DNA from: Mytilisepta virgata
Taxonomy: Eukaryota > Mollusca > Bivalvia > Mytilida > Mytilidae
DNA length: 64,000 bases
Reading direction: 5' to 3'
Assembly (NCBI GenBank): GCA_028015205.1
Contig: CM051517.1
Span: 56,047,455-56,111,454 of the forward strand
Below are positions 22,642 through 35,190 of this stretch, piece by piece; within the stretch, counting starts at the first letter, position 1; each line of letters begins with the position of its first letter. The position numbers and the translations under genes were made by a program. The notes under the pieces are model-generated. The model made no database searches. It was not told where the DNA came from and worked only from the letters and a program-made list of their open reading frames with translations.

Positions 22642-24480
22642 GTGTACTAACTTCTTAAAATATTACTTGTACCGGTATATAACAAACAAATAATGTTTTG
22701 AAAATTATTTTGAAAATTCGATACTGTACTTTGAAATCTTGGACTATGGAAAGTACAGTACAATTTGAAATAAACCCAAACAGTTTAAAAGTCTTCCATA
22801 TATTTAGTTGGTGCACTTAGAATTCTTGAAAACTTTTAAAAAAAAATCCAGCGTATGTAAAATCAATCAAATTTTATGAAAATCTAGCTTTGCCTGAAAA
22901 TCTTCAAATTTTGGAAAACCAGATTGCAAGTTTGTTTGGTTCCTTTATTAATGGAGAATGAATATACTAGCAGGTAATTTTTTATAGTACTAACTTTTTC
23001 TTGTATTACGTGTACCTCAGAAAAAAACTCTGAGAAATGAAAAAAGGATCTTTTTAGGACTTTTAAAAAAAGACTGAAAGACAGTTTTTGAAAATCACGT
23101 ATAGTATATAATGACGTTTTGTTTTTCAGTAATATTTGTATTGTATTAAAGATTTACATAGACATAATTACAAATAATGGAACATTTTGACCCTGAGCTT
23201 TTACTTTTCGTCAATAAGAAATCTGAGAATATAGACTTGTTACGTACAACAACAAACCATTTTCCTTATTATAGGCAATACTTATCAAAACGCAAGTTGT
23301 GTTTCTCATGGACAAGAAAAAGCAAGGCAAAAATACATATCAGTAGTTCTTAACTGGAATTATTTCACACCCATTATGTTATAAATAGTTTCATTGTGTT
23401 TGTAAAAACATTGTTTCTATTTGTATTCGGTTCTTTGTACGAATGTCTTCTTTTTTTTAGAATTTCCTAGATTTTATTTTCCGTTTTCTTTGTATTTATA
23501 TGTTAAGAAAATTAATATTGTTTGGATGAATTAATAGAAATATTCAACATAAAGAAGATACATATGTAAATATTTTTTGAAACTTGTTACACTGTTTTTA
23601 GATATGCAACGAATATAATTCAGTATGTCTGTATATATATATGGGTCTGTACAAAGTCAGCCTATCCTGACTTTGTTCATTTTATATATGTGTTTTCTGT
23701 TATCCGTTTTATTATCTAATTTATGTAGACATAATTAAGATATATATATTTATCATATATCTATTCAAGACTAAATTTTTTTATCTGTTCTTCCCCTTTT
23801 ATACGTCTTTTTAATGGTGACAGAAGGTGAATCTTTTGAAAAAATCAAATGTCCCCCGAAACATAAGCATATATATAGTTTTAGTACTGAATATTCTGTA
23901 ATGTTCCAATTTTTCTTGAAAAAATCTATTGATAATTTTGTTTTGAGATAAATTTGACAAACTGTCTGCAACGTAAAAAAAATTTAAAAGGGTATTTTGA
24001 TTTTATTTCAGCATTTAAATATTGTGAACGAAACAATATTTTAAGCATCGCTTTTTGAATTACCTTTGTTTCTATACACGAACAAAGGCACTAAGGCAAA
24101 AACTTGAATACCCAGTGTTATCATAAGAATTGCGTGAAGACTTGCATTTAACAGAATACTTGTATATACATTTGCTGATCAATTTTTTTTTTTTAATTTT
24201 AATTAATAGTCATCAATTATTTCCGTCGCTTATTACTTTTTTTATATACGTTCTTAAAATATTCCCCGAGTAAACAACTATTTGCATAAGTAAAACTTTT
24301 ACGTAAAACATTTTTTTCTTCTAAATTCGATATTATTTAATGTCTTTAAATTAATTTTCCTTTTTTAAACCGATCATCCGGTATTTTGGCAATTGAAAAT
24401 TCCTATAATTTCGTATATTTGTCATTTCATGTTTTATCTGAAATTCCATAATATATCCTGTAAAAATTAATCATGTTGAC

Positions 24481-26690
24481 TGGGAAAATTAATTATTCCA
24501 AAATTTTGTTTATTTAGTAATTTTTTAAAACTTTTTATTTATTATATTACTTTATATAATTTTGTTCGCCTGAAATAATTTTATTAAAAAATTCCTCTTA
24601 CCTTTTATCATCAATTATATTTATGAATATTCCAATATAAAGCGGTTATTTCATTATTTGAAATTCTCTGCTACTTCTTAAAAAACCATTAATTAGATTA
24701 GGGATTATTAAGGTCTACGTAAATGAAGTTGCAATATGTTAAAAGCAAAAAAGAAAAAAAATATGTACACAATAAAAAAGAAGATACAAAAACAAAAAAA
24801 CAAAAAAAAAATAGGACCAAAGAGATATAGCCAAATATAATCTAAGTGAGTTCTATACTTCTTAATTCCAAACCTTGTTTATTGCACGATAAATTAATAC
24901 GAGTAATGTACGTTTGTAATAGAAGAATACAAGTACTAGTAAACAGCAAAATGGGAGTTGTAATTATTGAGATCTTCATCTTGTCGCCTTTGTTTTGCAG
25001 TGATCGATAAACATGGCATTTACTTCTGAATTTATGCAGTCTTTGGCCTATATTATTTTATCCCTGAGCTGCAATTCTATCAACCTCTAGAAAATATAAA
25101 TAAGAAAATGGTTTTATGTCGATTTTTTTTCTTCATTTTCTTATGTTTATTCCTTTAAGTCCTTTTCAAAGTATCATGGTAATACTTGTTCCCATCTGAT
25201 TTCCGGTTTTCAATGTCTTTGCTCTATTGACGTCATGGAACCAGTCTCGATCTTAGTCGTACGAATGTTTGGGAAACCGGGCCTTGCATGTTATCTGTAA
25301 AAAGCATTTTTTTTAAATTCTTTAAAATTTATATATCGTCCTGTCATCAGATGAAAATGATGAACTGTATTTTCAAGTAAAAGTTTTATTTCTGAAATTT
25401 AATTTTACACGTATCACCTCCTATAAAAATACGAAGCATGTTTCTATTTAATTTCTAATTTCATTAGATGATATAGCATATTTCTTAATACGTGTCTTAC
25501 ATCTGATTTATTTTCTTCGAATAGATTCTATTACATAGTTCGTCTGAATGTATGCATTATCCCTATTTTCATAAATTGTTGTATTTCTCATTATTTCAAA
25601 ATATATCTATATCATATTTTTTAATTAGAAATTTCAAACTGTAGCTAATTATTAAAAAACCTGAAAGATAACAAATAAATAAATGTGATGTAAATAATCC
25701 ACTGTATAAAGAGTATAAAAAGAGGCTCATCAAATTCAAACGATAAATCCTTAGACTGACAAAAATGAGAGTATAAACATAACAGATATTTCATAAAAAA
25801 AGAAATGTTTGATTCCACAAGTTCAAAAATAGTTATTACATAAAATAGAGGACAAATAAATTACAAAATTCCAAGAAAATTGCGTGCATCAAATGCCCGT
25901 TTTCTCCTTAGTGATGAATTAAAATGAGCCTCGTATTGTCGTTAAAAAGAAGGTATCGTGTCTGATTTTAATCTGGTTTCACGTTAAATGCATAAATAGC
26001 AAGACTCGGAATTTTTTTTTCATGCACACAAATAGAAATAAAACATGATTAATATGAAAAAAACAATACACTAAATTTGGAATAAAGTGGAAATTTTACA
26101 TGTTATAATGTATAAAAAGGGTTAATTCAATAATAATAAGCCATCGGTTACATCTTTTATAATATTTCCAAATCTAAGTTGTTTTCAGAAAATTGTTAAT
26201 TTTACGACAAAATATTTCATTTTTATAATATTTTTCAAATAAAAATATTTGTTCAATTGTATATGAAATAACACATAAAAATCATATATTTAGGTATTTA
26301 TATAATAAATTCGTTGATACTAATTTTGATGGACACTATATACATATTTCATAAGTTGTGCTAAATGCCTAAAATGTTGAAAACCAAACCAGCAGCGATA
26401 TAGTGGTAATAATGAATTCTTTGATAACAATTGTGATGCATAAGATGCGTACATTTAAGGATAGACCATGCTTAAACCATAAATCGTCAGCTGAAATGAT
26501 TTTTTTTTAATTCTAAAGAGCTCAATTTCACATGATAGGAAATAACTAATTGCCTGTTGTGTGAAAATTATGAATTTTATTACATTTTCAACTTTTTTTT
26601 TCAAAAAGTTTCGTTGTCTTCCAATTTTTTGTTTTAAAATTTTCGTAGAACTTTAAACTATTTTTTTTTCAAAAGTCTGATTTTTACATA
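24481..26690. other. Very AT-rich unannotated DNA
   Basis: Mostly A/T with poly-A and poly-T runs and no open frame of note. It includes two partial copies of the TGATGCACAAG repeat at 26325-26460 and nothing else that I can name. Confidence 0.4.
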
Positions 26691-26890
26691 GTACCAATTT
26701 GTTTCAGCAGTATATAAATTACGAGGAAAATAAATTAATCAAAATTTCTCAAACGGAAATCGCCTTCCACGCTCATCTGGTTAATGTTTCACAGCATTTC
26801 CGCGCTGTGCTTATAGTCTTTGTTTTTAGATTATTCCAGGATTTCCTGCATTTCCGTTCTGATTTTACCTTACATAATGTTATTACATTG
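26690..26890 (+). repeat. Third copy of the segment-1/2 leftmost block
   Basis: AGGAAAATAAATTAATCAAA, then TTTCTCAAACGGAAATCGCC and GCATTTCCGCGC, align with 17540-17640 and 21128-21222. The 64-codon frame across it is not conserved between copies and is not called as a gene. Confidence 0.6.
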
Positions 26891-27159
26891 TAGAATTGAC
26901 CTCTTTTTGCACGGTTTGAATTCTGTTTAGGGTTTTATTATCTCATCGATATTTAAAAAATGTATCCAGTATATCACCTCATTTTTATGATTTCTATTGA
27001 AAATCTGACTTGTTTGATTCTTATTATTATCAAAACTAATAATCTCCAATCCCAAGATAAATCGCCAGCCAGAGTGATAATCCTATGACAAGTTTCTGTT
27101 AGATAAAAGATTAAAAGAAAACGTTTTCTGTGAAAATGAAATATGTTTAGGAAATACAC

Positions 27160-27345
27160 AGAATTATATACATGTAATAAAAAAATATTCTGAGAAAGAA
27201 TCTTGAAACAAATTTTATAAAAATAGCTTTAATTAAATACTTTCGAAAAATATTTTTTAAAAATGGGGTTTTTGGGTTGTCGTTTTTCCGCTATTCAACA
27301 AAATAGGTACAAGGTTCTAGTTTTGATGATCAGATGGAGTTACTC
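27160..27345 (+). repeat. Local repeat, copy 1
   Basis: Shares AAAAATATTCTG, GAATCTTGA, AAAAATAGCTT.AATTAAATAC and CA.ATGGAGTTA-like blocks with 28610-28780, about 1.45 kb downstream. This looks like a diverged tandem duplication of about 180 bp. Confidence 0.6.
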
Positions 27346-28060
27346 TCCCCGACAAAAGTTTACTCTTAACAACAGGACACACCCACTCCATAGAATATTA
27401 ACAAGACTACATGCACCCACAACATAGACTAGCATTACTTTTCAAACAAACATTTTATTCAATAAATCAATAAATTAAACAAAACTATTTTGAATGTGGT
27501 GCCCAACAAATAATAAAATCATAAGGAAAACATCTAGTCAACTGCAAGTCACAATCAAGATAATTGTGGGAGCACTTAACAAAAAGACATTTACAAAACT
27601 GGCGCAAAGCATAAATATTATAATAAAGATTGAAAACACTAACGGTTATATTATCATGTATTCTATCTTCACTGTATATACACCTCGAATATTCAGTTAT
27701 GAAATCCATACTACACACATGTAAAAAGACATTCCCCTTTGGTTACTTTCATATGTTTGTCATTTGATGGTTTTAACTTCATCCTTTTGATCATTTTGGT
27801 ATTTGAATCAGCTAAACATGGTTATGTTCCAATTTTTCGGGTTTCAATATTTTCGCCTTGAGCACAAATGATGAGTTATGAATTAATTAAATGTACATAA
27901 TGTGCATGAGAGTTAATTTGTATAAACTGTTTAAACAGTCAATGGAACTAGGGGCAGATAGTTTCACTTGTTCGATGTTTCTGTTCAAGATTTAGTATGT
28001 TTACACTGACATGATATTAATATCACTTGAGACATGCACACGTGTGGATCAAGGAGCATC

Positions 28061-28170
28061 AAACCCCCGTTTTACGATAAATCGTACAACTTCGATTGCC
28101 TAATATTCTAAGTATAATAATTTAGACTTACGATTAATCGTAGTCGGAGGTTTTTTTATGAAACGGGGGC
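28061..28170 (+). mobile_element. Small hairpin MITE (family 4)
   Basis: AACCCCCGTTTTACGATAAA near 28062 and a right arm with TTTATGAAACGGGGG (to 28169) form an inverted repeat, with an inner pair TACGATAAATCGTA / TACGATTAATCGTA. About 110 bp. A fragment with the same right arm (ACTAATCGTAGTC ... GAAACGGGG) is at 36945-36990. Confidence 0.75.
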
Positions 28171-28192
28171 TGCATTTCGGCAAAAGAATAGA

Positions 28193-28535
28193 GGGCGCCG
28201 TGGTGTATTGGTTAGCACACCGAACTACGAAGCCAAAGGTCCCTGTTTAGATTCCCGTTCAGGATGAAATTTCAGGGATAAAATTTGCGACGCCCTATCG
28301 ACACCATTTGCGAGGATGGTCTCGGTAAACGATGATAGTCCTTCGGATGGGGACGAGAAATGACTGTCCCGTGTTAAGAGAAACATCCTTAGCACGTAAA
28401 AGACTCCTCCGTAGATGTCAAAAAAGAGTACGATAAAATGTGCTACAGGGGGTCGCTCTCGCGCCAGCCAAATATAGAGGGATTAGTCTATGTTGGCATA
28501 TAACTTGTTTCCCAATCCACTATAAATAAATAAGT
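28193..28535 (+). mobile_element. tRNA-derived SINE
   Basis: The head reads GCCGTGGTGTATTGGTTAGC, with an A box TGGTGTATTGG (28201-28211) fitting the polymerase III consensus and a degenerate B box GTTTAGATTCC (28245-28255) 33 bases downstream. The body has the GGGGACGAGAAATGACTGTC and CACGTAAAAGACTCCTCC blocks seen in molluscan tRNA-SINEs, and the 3' end is an AAATAAATAAG tail. The cloverleaf is not preserved well enough to be a working tRNA. It sits directly after MITE family 4. Confidence 0.85.
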
Positions 28536-28609
28536 TTAAACTAAAATCATAGAGTGGGAAAAGTCCGCTAATTCGAAATCCAAGAAAAATACAAAGTCAT
28601 GAGGATTGA

Positions 28610-28780
28610 ACAGTAAAAAATATTCTGGCAGATATAATCTTGAATCTTGACATGAACTTGGTAAAAATAGCTTAAATTAAATACGTTTAAAAAATTTAAA
28701 AAAAAATTTGGTTCTCCTTTTTTCACTATCCAACAAATCATATTTTCCATCCGACGATCAGTTTGAGTTATTACACCTGT
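28610..28780 (+). repeat. Local repeat, copy 2
   Basis: Counterpart of 27160-27345; see there. The ATTAAATACGTTTAAAAAAT and GACGATCAGTTTGAGTTA stretches mark the homology. Confidence 0.6.
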
Positions 28781-29030
28781 CAATTCACAAATTCTTTAAT
28801 TAAATATAGTAAAAAACTTTATTGTGATCTTTAAAATTAAATAATAAAATAAAGCTTTATTCTTATTAAGATAGCGAAAATATATCTAAAATAAAAATTT
28901 GCCAATGATACAAGATATAAAAAGGGATAAAAAGGGTCAACCAAAGATAATCAGAACAAGACAGCACAAAAACTAATGCACTATAGTGCATTACAATATA
29001 GTGTAAACATATTTTATTCAGAAAAGAGCA

Positions 29031-29429
29031 TTAAGGATGCTCGCTGGTGATGTTTTGGTCTTTTTGTCAGATTTTCGGAATCCTCGGGTTTTATCCATTT
29101 CTTAAACATGAAGTTTTTTGCCCATGAACCCCTACTTTTTCTTTTATAATTCTATCATATATACCGTAAAATGGTAATTGACAAAATCTTATGAAATCCT
29201 TTTTATTTTTTCATAAATTTTTGAGAGACTGAAGTTGCCAATGCAAAGACAAAGAAAAATCCAGAGAAAACCCATTTCCTGAAAATTTTCAAGGCCTTAT
29301 AGCTCTAAAATTAGCACATGAACCTATATTTTTTTCTTGCTTATTTGTTTACTATTCATATGTTCTCTCAAACTAAAACACCTATTTCAAATCCTATTTA
29401 TTTTCTATTAAACCAGCGATCATCCTTAA
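29031..29429 (+). mobile_element. MITE family 1, copy 2
   Basis: TTAAGGATGCTCGCTGGT at the left and CCAGCGATCATCCTTAA at the right (29413-29429). It shares its interior with 10356-10735 in the same orientation (TTTTGTCAGATTTTCGGAAT, GGGTTTTATCCATTTC). TTAA is present at both ends. Length 399 bp. Confidence 0.85.
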
Positions 29430-32399
29430 GATACAAATTACAGCAAAAGGGGGATTGGAAAAACAAACGACACAGCGTTTATGTTAGATATTCCTTTCCC
29501 GTGTAATAGTATAATAATGAACAACAGTGGTTTCAAATAAGTGAAATAATGAAAAAAATAAGAAGTACTATAAATGTTTATACACGTGCCACATGGAGTC
29601 ATACAAAGCGATTGCTTCTTACAATGAAATTCTGCACTATTTTGAAATTGTTCACATTGTTAATAACTAAAATATTCTCATTGCCACACAAAAGCGTATC
29701 TATATTTATATTTCCAATAAAATTGATAAAGAGTGTTTCTCGTAACAGGCGATATATAGGCCAATGAAGTAGAAAAATGTTCAGAGTTTTCAATATCTCT
29801 ATTTTAACAAATACATTAAGGATTTATTCGGTATAATGTACCTTTTATCACTTGGTAACCCGGTTGCAACTGATTCATCTGATGACATATTGTGTGGGTT
29901 TACCATCTCCGTATTTGGAAATCATATATCAGACCAAAATAGGACAAACTAAAAGCTGCACCTTTTAAAGTACCTATTTACATGTATCATCAATCATATG
30001 ACAGCAATGTTCCGTCCCTTGGTATAGTTTAAGGTAGATCAAAACTAATATTTTTAGCAGATAGATTTTTCTATTCTTTCCCAGGCAGTTCAATTTACAA
30101 AACATAGGTGACCGTTCTTGATTTTGAGTTAATTGAGTCTTAATGTTGGTAAATTTTACATAGATTATATAGGGGAAATCCAAATTTGTCGTACAATAAA
30201 AAAACTTATTTATGAAATTGTGAAAAGAACACTTATCTGACATGCTATCATATTCTTACAAGAAAAACTGGGGTCACCGTTCATTCTTTCTTGCTATTTC
30301 CAAAAAACTAAAATTTCCATTACCATTTATTAGAAAAATTTTCCACTAATTATCTAAAATTTTGTAATTTTGCTATTAATGCATTTTTGTAAATTTTTCT
30401 TATTTAGATAAACATAAGATATAAATTTTACATTATATCAAATAATAGTTGCTCGTTGAAAATATATATTTACATACAAATTTGCAAGATGCCTGAAAAA
30501 GATGCATGTGAAACAAATATATAGCACACATATAACCGTAATAAACTAATTAAAAGTGCATTCCGTTAGAGACGAAAATCCTCTTTGCATTCTTTGACAT
30601 CGTAACTCAGAAAGACATAACACTTATACAGGAGAATATAATGTCCTTCCTTGCAAAGTTATTATCACGAGGAATAACGATTAGAATTGTACTATTTACT
30701 GAAAATAAAATTAAAACATAATCTTTCATCTTTACTAATATATTTTATGACCTTGATATCCTAAAAGTATTTAGTCTTGTTTGTTCTGTTAAAAATGAAA
30801 ACACTTTGGAAAATTAGGCTGTTTCCAAAAAAAATAAGATAAAATTGGTAAGAATAATAACAAATTAATAAATAATAGAATAGATTATAGGTACGTGTGC
30901 AAAATTATTTACATTTTCATTCATAATAAAAAAATATTATATTATAAAATACAATTAAATATAATTGAAACACAGCTAACATAAATTAGGAGTTATTATC
31001 AACGTTTAAATATTATATATGTCCTTCGATGAAACATGTTTTTTTTAAGCATTTTGCTTAAAATAGTTGAATATATATTTGACATTAACAAAATAAATTA
31101 ATCTTTTTCATAAGATCGACAAATGTGACAGAAATATTATGCTTTTTTATGAAATTATCCTAAAATCTAAATGAAAAAAAAAAAAAAAATTAAAAATAAA
31201 ATATTTTAAATCTCCACTTTGTATGAAATAAAGATATTATACATGTAATAAATGTTGTCCATTTATTAAACTATCTTACAAAACATTTTATGCTAAAAAT
31301 TCAGACAAATGGATGAATACATTTTTCATTGACTTATTTTTACTTTCTTGAGGAATCAATCCATCATACCATCGTCCTTTGCCTAGATACCACAACGCAT
31401 ATACGTTGTGCAATACACAGTTGAAAGATTGATGTCACAGGGTTGTATATTCTATATGTTGCTTCATTCTTTCAAAATATCTTAACTAAAACCAAGTTTC
31501 ACGGAAAAAGGTATGTCACGGGTTTCCCCATTTTTTAAAAATTTCTTTTGTAACATCATGTATCGTCAATAACCTAAACTTTGGATTGAATAATATATAT
31601 AGTAAGGACTACAAACGAAATTCTATATAATTCTGTTCAAATGGCTTCATATCTTAATAAATTTCAGCCAATTTCAGTTACATATATAAAGGATTCTCGA
31701 GCGTTATTTCTACATACTCTGTACAATGATGGCGACAATATTGGATCAGCAGCTACGAGAACTTTAGCTGGCCATTTTAATTAAATATCATTCGCCCAAT
31801 CTAATTATTTGTTGCTAGGAATCACATATTACATTAAGGGTTAAGAATAGATAAAAGAGAGAGCTGAGTACCCTTAAAACTGGATACAACACCACCATTG
31901 TAACAAGTTAGACTTTAGAGACTCTCTGTTGATTCCAAGTTCGTGTTTTGTGTTTTGTGTTGCTGTTTTCTTGTGGATTGTTTATTCGTACATTGTATGT
32001 CATTTATTTTCTTCTTATTTTTTATTGTTTATTGTGAGCTTAGATGGAACTATGTGATCGAAGTTTCGAAATGAACTATAAAAGAGATTAATCAGTCATA
32101 AAAACAGACAAAACTGAATGAAATTTGAAAAACGAATTAATATATTTACAGAGTTTTTTCGAAGCTTATATTAGTTATAACAATATTCACTAACTCAGAT
32201 AAATGAATAATTTGGCTATTTTTTTTGAAATGGGAGAGGTTATAAATCACACGCCTCTGCTGATGGACCCAAGTCCAAGATGGTAGCACTGGTTCAATTA
32301 CTATTTTTTCAGTATTGGCGTGAAACTGATACTTAAATTGTATAAATTTTATGAAAACGTCTATTCCCCGTTTTTGACAACCTACAATACTTTCCTCAC
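29430..32399. other. Unannotated AT-rich DNA with a TATA-like site
   Basis: No gene was recognised. At 31681-31692 there is CATATATAAAGG, and 45 bases on an ATGATGGCGACAATATTGG stretch that stops after about 13 codons. This has the look of a core promoter and 5' end, but no gene continues from it. The block 31925-32060 (repeated TGTGTTTTGTGTT) is low complexity. Confidence 0.4.
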
Positions 32400-32520
32400 T
32401 TGCAACGGTACTGGTGCCGTCATTCTTACACTTTCAGAGAATCTGATGTCACTCCCAGATTTTCATTGGAGTTCACATTGAGGGTGCTTTTGTTTTTGTG
32501 CTTTGTTTCTTGTTCTTATT
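32400..32520 (+). repeat. Dispersed repeat 'TACCCTTCC' family, diverged copy
   Basis: CACTTGCAACGGTACTGGTG, TCTGATGTCACTCCCAGATT and TTGTTTTTGTGCTTTGTTTC recall the copies at 20815 and 21965. Long diverged. Confidence 0.4.
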
Positions 32521-32574
32521 CTGTTTAGGTTATTATTTTTTTTTTTAATATTTTGATTGTATCAGTAGTATTTA

Positions 32575-32725
32575 AACAACAAAATGGATAACAGGAAAGG
32601 TCAATAATGACTTATCAATCAAAGCACCCAACAGACAGAACTCCGGGCAAAAAATAGCATAAAAGACCACAGAAAACAAACATAAACACAACAGAATCAG
32701 TATAGTCTGACTTGGTATGGACATT
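32575..32725 (-). repeat. Dispersed repeat, copy 3 of 3
   Basis: AAATGGATAACAGGAAAGGT, AGCACCCAACAGACAGAACT and GACCACAGAAAACAAACATA match 21385-21540 closely and 3860-4030 loosely. Confidence 0.65.
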
Positions 32726-32749
32726 GACCACTGAACAGTGGTTGGTTAA

Positions 32750-32870
32750 GACGGTTTTATGGGTACCCAAACCTCTCCCTTATCTATCCTGGCACTCTGG
32801 TGTATAAAACACACTATAAAAACCAAAACAGTATTATTACGAACAAAGTGGCCGTTTGCTAGAACTGCAA
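32750..32870 (+). repeat. Dispersed repeat, inverted partner at 54785-54910
   Basis: ATGGGTACCCAAACCTCTCC, TATCTATCCTGGCACTCTGG and GTGTATAAAACACACTATAA are the reverse complement of the sequence at 54785-54910. The two copies lie about 22 kb apart in opposite orientation. Confidence 0.75.
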
Positions 32871-35190
32871 AATTAGACTGGATGGTACATAACTGTAAAA
32901 CTAGCTAAAGCTCTTATAGCTGCAGGTTGTTTGCTATATATAAGTATTATTAAAAAAAAATTGCCTTGTCTTTACGTTTTGGTCTTGTGTTATTTACCAA
33001 CTGTCTTATTGCTTACATATTCTTTTTCCAATTTTTATACAGAGTATCAAAATTGGTATCAAAATGTTCATTACAACATTTGGTGGTTTCTAGTGCAAAC
33101 TTCTCCTATAGTAAACATGAAATTTGAAAGCCATCATACTTGAAATGGTTGAGACTGCTAAATATCAAATTTCGTTACTTTATTACTTAATTATATGGTA
33201 TGTCTTACGTGTAATGCTACATGTTTAAAGGTTTACTTTGGACACACTTGCTCATGCAAAATGTATTTTTTACAACTTGTTCAGCGTTGAGGGAAAACAT
33301 TTTTTTTATTAGAGATAAGGCTTGTGAATGATAGGTTTGCCATATTCTTTGTAAAATTCAAGTAATGCTGATGGTATTGTAGTTTGTCTATAGTAATCTT
33401 GTTCGACTTATTATTCACAATTATACTGCTTTGGGAAACGAAAGCTGCTTTCCACCCTGGCGTCTGTGGGTATATCCCCAAAGCACACAATGTATGGATG
33501 TTTTCCTGAAATTTAATTCCTACCAATAATATTTTTTTTATTTTCTCTAAACTTTACAGAAATTTTGAAGCAAAAGAAAAAAAAATCATTAGAAAATTAT
33601 ACATCAGCGTTTTTTATTAAATATTTTTAAAACTATTTATATCTTTAGACTGTATTTTCACATTTCGATAATTCTCACGAAAGCAATCCCGGAAAAAAAG
33701 AATCGAGTGACAAAAACTACCTAAAGAAGATAAAAAAGGTCAAAGAACAAAACTCTGTGTGAGAAAATGGCGTTTACTATTGTTTTATTTGACAAGAATG
33801 CTTTTCCGTTATTTAAATATTTGTTAACTCTTGTGGTGCGAGTTCAAATTGGGAAAAATACTTAACAATATATTTTTTTTTCAAAATAAATTGACCAAAA
33901 GATTTTTAGGTGAAAAAAAAATCCAGTCATGTAGATTTTTATCATTCAATATTTATTGTAGGAATAAAAACAAAGAAATGCAGATAACCTTACACAATTG
34001 AAATGTATATAAAATTAATTACATATATATTGCAATAATTTCATTACACCATACTGAAATAATCATATACGGATAACGTATCTACATTATTAATTGCTCA
34101 TACTGCGATGATTTGTTTCTGACGGCAGTTTTCACAAATTTAACAATTTTCACATCGTTTTCAGAATTCAAGAAGTTTTAACTATTTTTGCACAAAAACC
34201 CAAAGTTCAATAATCATAATATGTGTGTAATCGAACACATCTGTAATTCATTAAAATGTGACAGAGACAGATAACTACTATAATTATTGATTCTTATTAG
34301 ATTCGTGGTTGTCTTTCTTCTGCTGTGTGCTCTTATCACCATTTCAGATTTTCCCGTCTTTTTTCAGTTTAGAACATTAAATCAGCAATAAATTCTTTGA
34401 TTTTTTTTGTAGTAAGAGAAAAATGAATGTGAAAATATCACAGTAAAGTAAAATATAGAATAGCCATTTGATGAAAACTGAACACTCGATCTCCAACTTG
34501 AATTGTAGATTTCCATCTTGAACTGGAGATCTCCTTGAAAGTACCAGTAAGGTCTTCATGTGAAAACTAAAGAGTATTTCTCTTATTCTTAGCTTTGCAA
34601 TTAGAGAGTTTTTGGTTCCACCCTAGTTTGTTTTATTGTTTGGGATCTCCATATTTTCGGTCTTGAGAACTGATACTGTTGAAATGTGCACATAGAGTAC
34701 ATCAACATGTTTATTTTTTTCCGCAGAACGGATGTCTATGCTCCGAGGCGTCCAAGTGACTGAGGGTATATCTAGTTTAGTTGCTAGTATTTCCATATCA
34801 CCAAGGAAATTGATACATAATAATTTTACTGTTATAAAATGGTTGAAAAATTTACAAAGAGTAATTTTAATAATATAAACAGTTTAGATTTGTTTTTGCA
34901 TCAAAGGCATACAAAAATGTTCTTTATTCATTAACAACTAATTAAATGGTTTTATAGTTATTTTATATTTGAAGGAAGTATATTTTTTCCTTTGATAACA
35001 ATTAATAAAGCAATAGTTGTCCATTTGGAACAATTTGTCTTTGTCCGTATTTCACATTTTTATTATAATTCAACCTCTTCCTAGATATAAATATATCTTT
35101 TTTGTATGCACAAAACAAAGACGAAGTAATAAAATCAAGGGAAAAGTCAAGGACCCAGTTTAACAAAGACTACTATCGAGGCTGGTTCCA
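32871..35190. other. Unannotated AT-rich DNA
   Basis: No recognisable gene. An inverted copy of the TGATGCACAAG repeat is at about 34640-34710. A near-duplicated phrase (CTTGAATTGTAGATTTCC / CTTGAACTGGAGATCTCC) is at 34495-34535. Confidence 0.35.

Larger units (their letters stand above)
21125..24480 (+). repeat. Paralogous segment 2 (old duplication)
   Basis: Counterpart of segment 1 (see blocks listed at 17530). It differs by insertions, including an inverted-orientation repeat piece at 21553-21800, the TACCCTTCC repeat at about 21965 and a 126-bp MITE at 22516-22641, which must post-date the duplication. A further copy of the leftmost block is at 26722-26820. Confidence 0.6.

Noticed and set aside
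26690..26890. 64-codon frame sharing SQTEI with 17551-17745
   Set aside because: The nucleotide similarity extends outside the frames, and the third copy (21128) does not keep the frame. A shared repeat, not a gene family.
28193..28270. tRNA gene
   Set aside because: The A and B boxes are present, but the B box is degenerate, the cloverleaf is not convincing and a SINE body with an A-rich tail follows.
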